NCBI GenBank assembly: GCA_963782465.1
Contig: CAWAJR010000001.1
Coordinates: forward strand, 62,001-126,000
Reading direction: 5' to 3'
Source of the DNA: JAODBJ01 sp963782465
GTDB lineage: Bacteria > Actinomycetota > Acidimicrobiia > IMCC26256 > PALSA-610
Length of the DNA: 64,000 nt
Shown piece after piece: positions 1 to 8,973 of the stretch. Made by a program: the position numbers and the translations under genes. Numbering within the stretch: position 1 is the first letter of the stretch; every line of letters starts with the position of its first letter. The notes beneath the pieces were generated by a model. That model worked only from the letters and a program-made list of their open reading frames with translations, was not told the origin of the DNA and did not search any database.

Positions 1-22
1 GGAAACACGCCTTGAAAAGCGA

Positions 23-62
23 CACGCAGCAGCCGGGCCCCGCACTGTCCGGCTGCTGCGTG
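23..62. terminator. Strong inverted repeat, probable terminator of an upstream gene
   Basis: Two perfectly complementary 14-base arms (23-36 and 49-62) enclose a 12-base loop. The sequence after the second arm is pyrimidine-rich. It sits just ahead of a plus-strand gene, so it most likely ends a gene lying outside the window. Confidence 0.7.
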
Positions 63-151
63 CTCTTCCTATGTCCGATCCCACCGACTACGGTGGACGG
101 GACTTCCAGCTACTCCAGGCAGCAGTGGTGCGACTCGCGCGAACACGCTCT

Positions 152-1027
152 GTGAAGCATCAGTACTGGCGAGGTCTCGCCGTCGCGTCGATAGCGCTGG
201 CGCCGGTTTTGGCGTGCATGGTCCCGGCTGCCCACGCCGAAGTCGGCACCACGAGCCCGACGACACTCGACACCGGCACGACGCCCGACTCCGCGACGAG
301 CCCGGCGACCTACGGCACGGCCAGCACGACCGTGCCGACGACCGACACGACCGCGACATCGGAAACGACCGATCCCACCGTGCCGACGACCGATACCACC
401 GGTCCCACGGTGACCGACCCGACGACGGTGCCGCCCACCGACCCGTCGACGACGGTCCCGCCGGTCACCGATCCGCCACCGACCGACCCCGTCACCCTGC
501 CGCCCGACACGACACCGCCGGCGACCACACCGCCGGTCAGCACGCCCGACACCACGCCGTCGTCGGTTCCCGCCGTTGTCGTGCCGGCGACAGGGACGAG
601 TGGTGACGGTTCGGGGCCATCGGGCACCGTCGCCGCCCCGACGAACGCGAAGCCGAAGGCCACGAAGTCGAAGTCGGCGACACCGCCGATGCGCCAACTC
701 GTCGAAGTGTTCCCTCAGGACCTGGGTGCGGGGGGCACGAACACGGGTCCGATGCGCGCCGTCGCGGCTGCCATCTCGGTGCCCAACAGCGTGCGCAACC
801 GGATCGAAACCGCCGCTTCGGCGAGCGCGGCGCTCACCGCGCAGCTGTCCGACGCGTTCAACCCGAACGCGGGCGACAACTCATGGGGTGGGCTGGGCTC
901 GTCGGCCCCCCGGTTCGGACCGTGGATCGTGTTGCTCGCCGTTGCGTGGCTGGCCCGCACGGTCGCGGCTTCGGTGCTCGCCGACCGCACGGCGGGGCCG
1001 CGCCGGCGGCGCTGGACCCTGCTGTAA
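152..1027 (+). CDS. Secreted Thr/Pro-rich protein with C-terminal membrane anchor
   Basis: Hypothetical exported protein of about 291 residues. I chose the GTG at 152 because it places a classical signal peptide at the N-terminus: a basic KHQYWR start, a hydrophobic stretch and an AHA cleavage site before E. An in-frame ATG at 71 would add 27 uncharacteristic residues and lies directly against the preceding hairpin. After the signal comes a long low-complexity region rich in Thr, Pro, Asp and Val, typical of a cell-wall-spanning stalk. A more ordinary segment follows, then a hydrophobic helix (PWIVLLAVAWLARTVAASVL) and an arginine-rich cytoplasmic tail. The layout suggests a surface protein anchored by its C-terminal helix. 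It converges on the anti-sigma gene, 21 bp away. No enzymatic motif is visible and the function is unknown. Confidence 0.7.
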   Translation: MKHQYWRGLAVASIALAPVLACMVPAAHAEVGTTSPTTLDTGTTPDSATSPATYGTASTTVPTTDTTATSETTDPTVPTTDTTGPTVTDPTTVPPTDPSTTVPPVTDPPPTDPVTLPPDTTPPATTPPVSTPDTTPSSVPAVVVPATGTSGDGSGPSGTVAAPTNAKPKATKSKSATPPMRQLVEVFPQDLGAGGTNTGPMRAVAAAISVPNSVRNRIETAASASAALTAQLSDAFNPNAGDNSWGGLGSSAPRFGPWIVLLAVAWLARTVAASVLADRTAGPRRRRWTLL

Positions 1028-1048
1028 GCGGCGCGTCGAACTCGCTCG

Positions 1049-1761
1049 TCAGGAGCGCGAGCCGGACGCGACCGGTGTGCCCGGCGTGATCGGATCGGTA
1101 CCGCGCTTCTCGGCGCTGATCGTCGCCCCGGTCATGGGGCCGTGCACCGTGAACTTGCCGAAGCGGACCTGGTCGAGGGTGCCGACTCGCACGGCGCCGT
1201 TCGAACCGGTCACCCACAGCCAGTACGTGTACCCGGGCGTTTTGGCCAAGGTGGTGTCGTAGACGCTGCCTTCGCCGTCGGGGAGGAGTACGACCTTCGC
1301 GACCGTCTGACCGTCGCTGTTGCGCAGATCGAACCCGGTGTGGTTCGGGTCGCCGAGGAACTGGCTCGACGGCGCACGCCCACCCGTCGACGCGAACTGC
1401 ACGGAGGTGCTGTTCGTCGCGTGGTTCGCGTTGCTGTCGCCGATCACGACGAGCGTCACCGCGGCGGCGATCGCGGCCGCGGCGACGAGGGTGACGATGC
1501 GCGCCGTCTTTCGCCGTCGCGAAACGAGCGACGGCACCTCGGGGCCCGAGCCGCACGCGCCGCTTCGACCACGCGATCTTCGAGCGCCGCCGGTGGCTCG
1601 ACCTCGTCGAACGGCATGTGCGACAGGACTTCGAGGTATTCCAGGACTTCCGGCTCGGCTTCGACGAGCGGCGCGTCGACGCGACTGACGCGGTCGAGCG
1701 CGTCGAGCGCCCGCCCGATGATCACGTCCTCGCGGTCGTCGTTGAGCTGTTCGTCGGTCAT
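1049..1761 (-). CDS. RskA-like anti-sigma factor, interrupted by a frameshift
   Basis: Predicted single-pass membrane anti-sigma factor that would hold the adjacent ECF sigma factor. The N-terminal cytoplasmic part (starting MTDEQLNDD at 1761) is acidic and ends in PPAALEDRVVEAARAARAP, like other RskA-type proteins, but shows no zinc-binding motif. The C-terminal part (SRRRKTARIVTLVAAAAIAAAV, then an extracytoplasmic RskA-like domain) is in another frame. The frames meet at a G/C run at 1541-1547, and adding one base joins them into 237 residues. Its start overlaps the sigma stop by ATGA, so the two are translationally coupled. A truncated regulator is possible, but a consensus error is more likely because several unrelated genes here show the same type of break. 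Confidence 0.75.
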
Positions 1762-2321
1762 GGCGCGAGCTCCACTTCGCGCAGCGCCGCTCTGAGTTTC
1801 TGCATCCCGCAACGGATCCGGTATTTCACCGTGCCTTCGGGTTCTTCGAGACGGGTCGCGACCTGCCGGTACGAGAGCCCTTCGAAGTAGGCGAGTTCGA
1901 TCGGGATGCGCTGCAAGGTGGGCAGCTCCGACAGTGCCTTGCGCACTGCCGCCCCCGCGTCGGCGTCGATCACGAGATGCTCGGGGTCGGGCGCCGTGTT
2001 CACCGTGGGCTCCTCCGCGACGCTGCGGTGCCGGCGGCGTAACGACTCTTCGGAACGGACGCGCTCGACGGCCCGGCTGTGCGCCATGGCGAGGAGGTAC
2101 GCGCGCAACTGTCCGCGTTCGGGGTCGAAACGGGTCGGTTGCTGCCAGAGCCGGACGAACACGTCCTGGGTGACGTCTTCCGCGAGGGTCTCGTTGGCGA
2201 GGACTCGGAGCGCGAGGCCGAATACGGCAGGCGCGTGCCGCTGATAGACGTCGCGGAGGGCTGCCTCGTCGCCATCGACGAGGCGGTCAACGAGGGGGCG
2301 TTCCCGGTTGTCGGTCGGCAC
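1758..2321 (-). CDS. ECF RNA polymerase sigma factor, SigK-like
   Basis: 187-residue sigma-70 family extracytoplasmic-function factor that redirects RNA polymerase. Region 2 is visible as VYQRHAPAVFGLALRVL, followed by AEDVTQDVFVRLWQQPTRFDP and the LLAMAHSRAVERVR segment. Region 4 carries the helix-turn-helix LSYRQVATRLEEPEGTVKYR. Length and motifs match the SigK/SigL group, which is normally paired with an RskA-type membrane anti-sigma factor, and such a gene follows with an ATGA overlap. The start is GTG at 2321 with only a weak ribosome-binding site. The 206 bp upstream to the next gene contain nothing else I recognise and probably hold the promoter. The regulon is unknown. Confidence 0.9.
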   Translation of the reverse strand: MPTDNRERPLVDRLVDGDEAALRDVYQRHAPAVFGLALRVLANETLAEDVTQDVFVRLWQQPTRFDPERGQLRAYLLAMAHSRAVERVRSEESLRRRHRSVAEEPTVNTAPDPEHLVIDADAGAAVRKALSELPTLQRIPIELAYFEGLSYRQVATRLEEPEGTVKYRIRCGMQKLRAALREVELAP

Positions 2322-2527
2322 TCAACGACCCCGTCCCGGAGTGGCGTTAGCGAGCGTTGGGAGTCTAGAGGCGGCTGCACCAGGTGTTTCCGGGACGCGC
2401 TCGGCCAAACCTCGGCGGTACCCGGAAAGGCCTGGCTCGCGTAAATCGGGAGGAATCGGTCGGCAGTTCGCATGTCGAGCAGTAATCCGATTGTTTCCGG
2501 CCCTGTGGACGGGATTCGGCCCGACTT

Positions 2528-4086
2528 TCACTCTCCGTGATCGACCTTTTCGCAGCGCAGCCGGCGGTCGTCGCTGGTGAGGCACCGGCCGGTCGCCAGG
2601 TCGAACTGCCAGTGGTGCAGCGCGCACGTGAGCAGGCCGTTCTCCAGTTCCCCGAACCGGGTGAGGTCGGCCTGGCGGTGCGGGCAGAACCGTTCGATGC
2701 GCCAGCCGTCGCGTTCGAAGAACTCGTTCCCGGTGCGGGCCGCGGCATAACACGACTCGACGTAGGCGATGCGCTCCTCGGAAAGTGCCTTGAAGAATGT
2801 CATCACGTATTCATTGAACGGGCCGTCGCGATGCGCGCGGAACCGGCATGAGAGGAACAGCGAGTTCACCCAGTCCTCGAGGTGCCGCGAGACGCACGCC
2901 TCGACGAGGCGGCGGTCGAGTTCGAGCCGGTAGACCGCGTCCTCGCCCTTCCACTCACGTACCGCGGAATCGACGAAATCGATGAGGATGCCGTCGAGGT
3001 CGCCGTTCACCCCGGTGAAGACGAGGGCGACGTTGCCGGCGATGCCGGCCGAGGTCATCGGCGCGGCATTGAGCAACGGTTCGAACCACACCTGCAGTCG
3101 CGCGACCAGTTCGTTGCCCGGGATCCCCGATGACCACGATGCGCGCTCGGCGGCGAGCCAGCCACTCCAGTCGTCGCGGTATCGCTCCAGGTAGGTGCGC
3201 TTGTGCGCGAACGGCTCGGTCGCGGCACGATCGTTCGGGTGGACGACCTCGCAGCGGCCCTCGCCGAGCCGGACCCGCGAGCCGGGGACGACGAGGCGGC
3301 CGCGGTCGATGCCGTGCGCCTCGAGGAGCTCGAGGAAGACCGGCTGGTCGGGAAAGATGTTCGCAGGATCGCGTTCGAAGTCGTTCAGCGCCCACAGTTC
3401 GTCGTCGAGGAAGCAGGGCGGCCCGGCACACGGGAACACGTTCGCGGCGTCGATCCACTCGACGTACTGGCGCGCCCGGTGCATCTGGTTGTTGCGCTTC
3501 TCACGGGCGAGGCGGTCGCGTTCGGCCGGTGGGAAGTCGTACGCAACGGGGTACCAGATCGCGCCCGAGAACTGCACGAACTGCGCGTCGTAGGCCCGAG
3601 CTCCTGCAATCCGGCCAGCGCGCCGGGCCGGGCGTCGTTCTGGTTGATGACGCGCGCGTCGCCATCGGCGATGACGATCGCCGAATCGCCGAGTGGGCCG
3701 TCGGCCGGTTGGTTCATCGCGAAGATCGCGACTTCGAGGCCGTCGAGGTCGACGACTTCGCCGTTCGTGGTGCGCACGAAACGTGAGAAACCCAGGGCGG
3801 CGAGCTCGCGTTCGAGGTAGGGCACCGAAAAGTCGGGGAGCAGCACCTGGGCGCGCTTGTCGACGGTGGCCAGGAACTCGGGATCGAAGTGGTCGCGGTG
3901 CAGGTGCGAGATGTAGAGGTAGTCGGGCGACGAGATCCGCTGCCGGTCGAGGTCGTCGTTGCGGGGGAACGGGAACCACGAACCGAAATACGCCGGTGTG
4001 AACCACGGGTCGCACAGCACGGAGCCGTGGCGCGACTCGACGAAGAGGCCGACGTGGCCGAGGAACGTGATCTCCACGGCGTTCAT
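2528..4086 (-). CDS. Metallo-beta-lactamase fold plus Rieske protein, frameshifted
   Basis: Two-domain protein of about 519 residues. The N-terminal half is a metallo-beta-lactamase fold with the metal motif SHLHRDHFD (HxHxDH). The middle contains FPCAGPPCFLDDELW, reminiscent of CMP-N-acetylneuraminate hydroxylase-like proteins. The C-terminus is a Rieske [2Fe-2S] domain with CPH and CALH ligand pairs. The family couples an iron-sulfur centre to a metal-hydrolase-like site; the substrate here is unknown. The reading frame breaks at a GGG/CCC run (3595-3597). One added base restores LQELGAYDAQF and gives exactly 520 codons. The start ATG at 4086 lies 36 bp from the divergent VOC gene, so the two share a promoter region. 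Sialic-acid chemistry should not be assumed, since no other sialic-acid gene is visible. Confidence 0.8.
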
Positions 4087-4122
4087 TGTCGCGGTCCTCG
4101 CGCCACGTGCGAGGATCAAGCC

Positions 4123-4566
4123 GTGACGGGACCCGTTGCCTTCAACCACCTGGGCCAGTGCGTGACCGACCTCGCCCGCTCGAAGCGTTTCTACACGGGC
4201 CTGCTCGGGTTCGAACCGCTGCGGGAGATCAATCCGCCCGACAAGCTCTCGGCGCAGCTGCTCGGGCTCGAACCGCCACTCGGAATGACCGCCTCGTACC
4301 TTCGCCGCGACGGGCTGGTGCTCGAGCTGCTCGCGTTCGCCGACGCCGCCACGATCGAGCAGGAGCCCCGCGTGATGAACGAGGTCGGGCTGACGCACAT
4401 CTCGCTCTCGGTCGACGACGTCGACGACCTACTCGCCCGGGTCGCCGAGTTCGGGGGCACGGTGCTCCCCGAAACCAACATCGGGTCGGGCGTGTTCATC
4501 CGCGACCCCGATGGCCAGCTCATCGAGATCCTGCCGATGAGCTACCGCACCGCGCTCGACGGGTAA
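4123..4566 (+). CDS. VOC (glyoxalase/dioxygenase) superfamily protein
   Basis: 147-residue single-domain vicinal-oxygen-chelate protein. The paired beta-alpha-beta-beta-beta modules are visible from FNHLGQCVTDLARSKRFYTGLLGF, through THISLSVDDVDDLLARV, to the closing FIRDPDGQLIEILPM. Candidate metal ligands are the His in FNHLG, the His in THISL and the Glu in IEIL. Members range from glyoxalase I to extradiol dioxygenases and resistance proteins, and the sequence does not fix which. I chose the GTG at 4123 because it has a GAGG element about 9 bases upstream and begins at the natural domain start. It is transcribed divergently from the MBL-Rieske gene. Confidence 0.85.
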   Translation: MTGPVAFNHLGQCVTDLARSKRFYTGLLGFEPLREINPPDKLSAQLLGLEPPLGMTASYLRRDGLVLELLAFADAATIEQEPRVMNEVGLTHISLSVDDVDDLLARVAEFGGTVLPETNIGSGVFIRDPDGQLIEILPMSYRTALDG

Positions 4567-4575
4567 CGACCAGCC

Positions 4576-5349
4576 TCAGGAGCGGCGCGACTTCGAGAAC
4601 GCGCGACGCAACAACGGCGAGCGCGCATCCAAGATGTCGCGTTCCGGTGCGGGCGGCTCCGCCGGTGCGTCGGGGTCCGGCGGTTGGCCCGGAAGAAGGT
4701 CGGCGGCGACGTCGACGGCGAGCGGCGCCTTCACGACGACCGGGTCGCCGAGTGCCTCCGCAGCGGGCTCCCCGTCGGGCGCGGCGTCGTCCTCGGCCGC
4801 GGGGTCGAGGTCGGGGACGGGCGCGGCAATCGCTTCAGCGGCCGGTTCGACCACCGGTTCACCGGCCGGTTCGGCGTCGGGTTCGGTGATCGCGTCGGCC
4901 GCGTCGTCGGTCGTTCCGACGGCGGGTTGCGGTCGCTCGCTGCCGGCCCGCCGCAGGTCGATGTCGCGACCTCGCTCGGGCGGGTCGCCGGCTTCGTCGG
5001 GAACCGGCGACTCGACGGTTCGCGAGGTGTCGAGCGGCGGGCGCGGGAGCGCGACTTCGGGCGAGAACGAAACAGGGCGCCGCCGCGCCGCGTCGACCGA
5101 CGGTTGCGCGATCGCGCCCGCCCGGCGCTCGTCGTGGAGCGTCCAACCCGAAGAGGCGCAGAGCGCGTTCGCATGGCGGCCGCACAGGTCGTCGCCGCCG
5201 CTCGACCGGTCGAGATCGACGAGCCACGCGACCGGCGCGACCGGGTCGACGCGAAGGGTCGCGGACGCGAACGCCGTACAGGTCGGGACGACACAGCGCC
5301 GGGTCGCGTCCCTCTCGCGACTCGTCGCCCATTTCGCCCGCTTCTCCAT
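4576..5349 (-). CDS. DUF3499 family protein with long acidic extension
   Basis: 257-residue protein whose first 65 residues match the actinobacterial DUF3499 pattern: CVVPTC, then a beta-rich stretch, then DLCGRHANAL and the SSGWTLHDE segment. The C-x4-C and C-x2-H groups suggest a small zinc-ribbon-like fold. The rest is a low-complexity tail rich in Ala, Pro, Glu and Asp, ending in LDARSPLLRRAF. The next upstream gene encodes a shorter paralogue with the same head and the same closing motif. Start ATG at 5349 was chosen because it directly precedes the conserved head. It converges on the VOC gene, 9 bp away. The biochemical role of DUF3499 is unknown. Confidence 0.7.
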   Translation of the reverse strand: MEKRAKWATSRERDATRRCVVPTCTAFASATLRVDPVAPVAWLVDLDRSSGGDDLCGRHANALCASSGWTLHDERRAGAIAQPSVDAARRRPVSFSPEVALPRPPLDTSRTVESPVPDEAGDPPERGRDIDLRRAGSERPQPAVGTTDDAADAITEPDAEPAGEPVVEPAAEAIAAPVPDLDPAAEDDAAPDGEPAAEALGDPVVVKAPLAVDVAADLLPGQPPDPDAPAEPPAPERDILDARSPLLRRAFSKSRRS

Positions 5350-5458
5350 CCGTGGTTCGACCTCCCGAGGCCCGGCATCCCGCCGCACCGGCACCCGAGT
5401 CTTCGTGGAGTGACGACTCCGGCGCAAACCGACGGGATGACGAACGTTCATGGCCGTT

Positions 5459-5851
5459 TCAGCCCGCGCGGACGTTGTCGAACGCGCGCGACAGCAATGG
5501 TGTGCTCGCATCGAGCAGGCCATTGAGCGAGTCACCCCGTTCGAACGTGGGATGCCACGCGACCCGTTCGTTCGTCGCCGGTTTGCCCGGGGCGGGCGCC
5601 GGGACGAGGGCCGGTGCCGCCGCGTTCGTCGCCTTCGCCACCAGTGGTTGCGCCTGCGTGTCGCCCCGCCGGTCGACGACTTTCCAGCCCCGCGGCGGTG
5701 CGAGGGCGCGGGCGTGTCGCGCGCACAGGTCGCCGGCTCGCGCGTTGCCTTCGTGGGGCGCATCGAGCCAGACGGTGAGCTCGTTGCTGTCGAAGGTGAA
5801 CGTCGCGGTCGCGACCGCACTGCAACTGGGTCGCGCACACTGTCGACGCAT
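5459..5851 (-). CDS. DUF3499 family protein
   Basis: 130-residue DUF3499 protein. The head reads MRRQCARPSC, followed by TFTFDSNELTVWL and DLCARHARALAPPRGWKVV, the typical family signature. A Pro/Ala-rich linker follows, then the C-terminal LLDASTPLLSRAFDNVR, which matches the end of the neighbouring paralogue. The Cys and His spacing suggests metal binding. It is divergent from homoserine kinase (95 bp between the starts) and lies 109 bp upstream of its paralogue on the same strand. The function of the family is unknown; it is widely conserved in actinobacteria. Confidence 0.75.
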   Translation of the reverse strand: MRRQCARPSCSAVATATFTFDSNELTVWLDAPHEGNARAGDLCARHARALAPPRGWKVVDRRGDTQAQPLVAKATNAAAPALVPAPAPGKPATNERVAWHPTFERGDSLNGLLDASTPLLSRAFDNVRAG

Positions 5852-5945
5852 ATACCGAAGGTACCGCCTGCGGAGGCGAAAACGGTGGAACCCCGCGCGT
5901 TGCTCGTGGCACGCGGCGCGCTCGCCGAGGTGCGACGATCTGCAC

Positions 5946-6749
5946 ATGTCTTGGCGAGTGCGAGTCCCGGCATCGTCGGCGAACCTCGGGCCGGCGTTCG
6001 ACGCGCTGGCGGTCGCGCTCGCGTTGTACTTCGAGGTGTCGCCTTCGGGGGAGCCGGCGCCGGAAACGCACCCGGCGGTGCGCGCGTTCCGTCATGCGGG
6101 TGGGCAAGGGCCGATCTCCGTGCAGGCGTCGTTCCCCGGCGGCCGGGGGCTCGGCTTCTCCGGTGCGGCGCGGGTCGCGGGCCTGCTCGGGGCCTGCGCG
6201 CAACGGCGGCTCGACGCCGCCACGTCGCGCGAGCTTGCGCTGCGCGAGGGTGCCGCCCTCGAAGGCCACTCCGACAACGTCGCGGCGTCGATCCACGGCG
6301 GCGTGGTCGCGACGAGCGGCGGCCGCGCGACACGGGTGCCGCTCGGTGTCGACGGCGTCATCGTCATCTGGGTACCCGACCGCGAAACCGCGACGAAGGC
6401 GGCCCGGCGCCAACTTCCCGAGCAGGTTTCGTTCGCCGACGCGGTGTTCAACGTCGGCCGGACCGCCCTGTTGGTGGCGGCGCTCGCTTCCGGCGACACT
6501 GACGTCCTGCGCGTGGCGACGGAGGACCGGCTGCACCAGGACTCGCGTCTCGCGCGGGTCCCGGAGACCCGCACCGCACTCTCCCGGGCCGTGCGAGCGG
6601 GTGCGTGGGCATCGTGGTTGAGTGGCTCGGGCCCGACGGCGGCCGCGATCGTCGCTCGGGCTCGCGCCGAAGCGGTCGTCCGCGCGTTGCCCGCAACGGG
6701 GCGTGCGATGGTCGTCGAGATCGACGAGAACGGAGCGCAGATCGGATGA
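5946..6749 (+). CDS. thrB: Homoserine kinase
   Basis: 267-residue GHMP-family kinase that phosphorylates L-homoserine with ATP in threonine synthesis in the cytoplasm. The diagnostic N-terminal VRVPASSANLGPAFDALAVAL is clear. The ATP-binding glycine-rich motif appears as PGGRGLGFSGAA, a slight departure from the usual GLGSSAA. LEGHSDNVAASIHGG and the C-terminal WLSGSGPTAAAIV also fit. It is a little shorter than most homoserine kinases (around 300 residues). The stop overlaps the start of the next gene by ATGA, implying translational coupling with the SDR. Other threonine genes are not in the window. Confidence 0.88.
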   Translation: MSWRVRVPASSANLGPAFDALAVALALYFEVSPSGEPAPETHPAVRAFRHAGGQGPISVQASFPGGRGLGFSGAARVAGLLGACAQRRLDAATSRELALREGAALEGHSDNVAASIHGGVVATSGGRATRVPLGVDGVIVIWVPDRETATKAARRQLPEQVSFADAVFNVGRTALLVAALASGDTDVLRVATEDRLHQDSRLARVPETRTALSRAVRAGAWASWLSGSGPTAAAIVARARAEAVVRALPATGRAMVVEIDENGAQIG

Positions 6750-7519
6750 AGCTTGCCGGCACTCATTGCGTGATCACCGGAGGCGGGAACGGCATCGGAG
6801 CCGCACTCGCCGCGCGATTCACCGAAGAAGGGGCGCGCGACGTGGTGATCGCCGACGTCGACGAACATGGCCTCGCCGCCGTGTCCGCCGCGACCGGCGC
6901 GCACGCCGCGCGCTGTGACGTGACCCAGCCCGGCGAGATCGCCGCGCTCATCGACGAGGCCGAGGAGCGGTCGGGGCCGATCGACCTGTTCTGTTCGAAC
7001 GCGGGGATCATCGTGCCCGGCGGCGTCGAGACGTCGGCGGCGACGTGGGAACGCTGCATCGACGTGAACCTCATGGCCCACGTGTGGGCCGCGCAGGTGC
7101 TCGTCCCGCGCATGGTCGCGAGAGGTGGTGGCTACTTGCTGCACACGGCGTCGGCGGCCGGTCTGCTCACCCAGATCGGCTCCGTCACCTACTCCGTGAC
7201 GAAGCACGCGGTGGTATCGCTCGCGGAATGGATCGCGATCACGTACGGCGGCCAGGGCATCAAGGTTTCGGTGTTGTGCCCGCAGGCGGTGCGCACGAAC
7301 ATGACCGCGTTCGTCGAGAACGGCGGCGTCGCCGGCGTCGACGGCATGCTCGAACCGGCCGATGTCGCGGGGGCGGTGGTCGACGCGCTCGACACCGAGC
7401 AGTTCCTGGTGCTGCCCCACCCACAGGTGCTCGAGTACTTCCGCCGCAAAGGCAGCGATTACGACCGCTGGATCGCCGGCATGCGGCGCTTGCAGGCACG
7501 GTTCGACCCGCTGTTCTAG
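6746..7519 (+). CDS. Short-chain dehydrogenase/reductase
   Basis: 257-residue classical SDR oxidoreductase. The dinucleotide-binding motif GGGNGIGAALA (TGxxxGIG type) is near the N-terminus, followed by CSNAGI (NAG motif). The catalytic Ser lies in HTASAAG and the Tyr/Lys pair in YSVTKHAV. The acidic residue after beta-2 (IADVDE) suggests an NAD preference. Substrate is unknown. It starts within the stop of homoserine kinase (ATGA), so the two form an operon, although nothing indicates a shared pathway. The stop codon lies inside a hairpin at 7516-7542. Confidence 0.88.
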   Translation: MKLAGTHCVITGGGNGIGAALAARFTEEGARDVVIADVDEHGLAAVSAATGAHAARCDVTQPGEIAALIDEAEERSGPIDLFCSNAGIIVPGGVETSAATWERCIDVNLMAHVWAAQVLVPRMVARGGGYLLHTASAAGLLTQIGSVTYSVTKHAVVSLAEWIAITYGGQGIKVSVLCPQAVRTNMTAFVENGGVAGVDGMLEPADVAGAVVDALDTEQFLVLPHPQVLEYFRRKGSDYDRWIAGMRRLQARFDPLF

Positions 7520-7542
7520 AAGGAACGACAACATCCTTCTAG
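7516..7542 (+). terminator. Hairpin overlapping the SDR stop codon
   Basis: Perfect 9-base arms at 7516-7524 and 7534-7542 enclose a 9-base loop. The SDR TAG stop is inside the left arm. No U-run follows, and the M20 peptidase starts 9 bases later, so this may be a weak terminator or may modulate translation of the next gene. Confidence 0.4.
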
Positions 7543-7551
7543 CCTCGGCGC

Positions 7552-8973
7552 ATGGCTGATGCGTTTGTCCCCGTCGAGGCCGCCGTCGCGCAGGTCGCCG
7601 ACGTCATGCGCGACGCGCGCGCCGACCTGGAAGCGTTGGTGCGGATCGAGAGCATCAGTGCCGACCACGACCGCGCGAGCGAGGTGCAACGTTCTGCTCG
7701 GGCCACCGCGGAACTGCTCGAGCGGTACGGGCTCGAGAACGTACGGCTCGCTTCGATCGACGATTCGCATCCGTACGTGATCGGCGAGTGGATGCACGCG
7801 CCAGGTGCACCGACGGTGCTCTTGTACGCGCATCACGATGTCCAGCCGCCGGGAGTCGCGGAAAGGTGGGCATCGCCGCCGTTCGAGCCCGTCGAGCGCG
7901 GCGGCCGGCTCTACGGGCGCGGGTCGGCCGACGACAAGGCAGGCGCGGTCGCCCATGCCGCCGCAGTGGCCGCGTGGCTGCGCAGCGGCCAACCCTTGCC
8001 GTGCAACGTGCGGGTGCTCGTCGAAGGCGAGGAGGAAATCAGTTCCCCGCACCTCGCGGCCTTCCTGGCGCAGTACTCCGCCGGCTTACGCGCCGACGTG
8101 CTCCTGCTTGCCGACGCCGAGAACTGGCGGGTCGGCGTACCCGGGCTCACGTACTCGCTGCGCGGCATCGGCGGCATCGACGTGCGCCTGCGGGCGTTGA
8201 ACGGGCCCGTCCACAGCGGGATGGCCGGCGGCGCGGTCCCCGACCCTGTGATCGCGCTCGCCAAGGTGCTGGCCTCGCTGCACGACGATCGGGGTGAGAT
8301 CGCGGTCGAAGGGTTCTGCGACGACGTTGCGACGCCATCGGCGGTCGAGCGCGCGTCGCTCGCCGCGCTCACCAGCGACGAGGAGGAAGCGCAGTTCCGC
8401 GCCGCGATGGGTGTACGGGCCGGAGTCGAACTCGTGGGTGACCCGGCGGTGTCGATGTGGGAGCGGCTGTGGCTGCGCCCGGCATTCACGATCACCGGCA
8501 TCGACGGTCATCCCATCAGGGGATCTTCGAACCAGATCGTCGCCGAAGCCGCGGCGCGTATCAGCGTGCGGATGGCGCCGGGGCAAGACCCGGTGCGTGC
8601 ATTGCAGGCACTTCGCGCGCACGTCGAAAGACACGTGCTGTGGGGTCTCGAATGCGAGATCACCGAGGTGTTCACTCCGGCGCCGGCCTGGCAGTGCGCG
8701 CCTGAGGGTTGGGCGTTCGACGCGACGAAGCGCGCGTTGCGCAGTGCGTTCGGCACCGAACCGGTCGTGATGGGCGTGGGTGGCTCGATCCCGTTCGTCG
8801 GACCGTTCGCCGACGCGTTCGGAGGGATACCGGCGTTGTTACTCGGCCCCGGCGACCCCAGCAGCGCGATCCACGGCGAGAACGAGAGCCTGCACCTCGG
8901 CGACTGGCACAAGCTCGTGGAGGCGGAGGTGCGGTTGCTCGCCGAACTCGGAGCGACGCCGGCTACTTCCTGA
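7552..8973 (+). CDS. M20 family metallopeptidase (dipeptidase-like)
   Basis: 473-residue M20/M25/M40 family zinc aminoacylase/peptidase, probably cytoplasmic. Metal and catalytic motifs are in order: LLYAHHDVQPPG (HxD), GRGSADDKAG (bridging Asp and neighbours), VEGEEEISSP (general-base Glu pair) and the closing HGENESL. A dimerisation lid domain lies between, around RLRALNGPVHSGMAGG. Members hydrolyse dipeptides or N-acyl amino acids; the exact substrate cannot be read. It follows the SDR by 32 bp, separated by a small hairpin. Its last 11 bases overlap the end of the oppositely oriented gerW-like gene. Confidence 0.88.
   Translation: MADAFVPVEAAVAQVADVMRDARADLEALVRIESISADHDRASEVQRSARATAELLERYGLENVRLASIDDSHPYVIGEWMHAPGAPTVLLYAHHDVQPPGVAERWASPPFEPVERGGRLYGRGSADDKAGAVAHAAAVAAWLRSGQPLPCNVRVLVEGEEEISSPHLAAFLAQYSAGLRADVLLLADAENWRVGVPGLTYSLRGIGGIDVRLRALNGPVHSGMAGGAVPDPVIALAKVLASLHDDRGEIAVEGFCDDVATPSAVERASLAALTSDEEEAQFRAAMGVRAGVELVGDPAVSMWERLWLRPAFTITGIDGHPIRGSSNQIVAEAAARISVRMAPGQDPVRALQALRAHVERHVLWGLECEITEVFTPAPAWQCAPEGWAFDATKRALRSAFGTEPVVMGVGGSIPFVGPFADAFGGIPALLLGPGDPSSAIHGENESLHLGDWHKLVEAEVRLLAELGATPATS

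Noticed and set aside
4576..6333. A 585-codon minus-strand open frame over homoserine kinase
   Set aside because: Its first part is antisense to a clear thrB gene and is low-complexity arginine text. Only the region from 5349 downward is a real DUF3499 gene.
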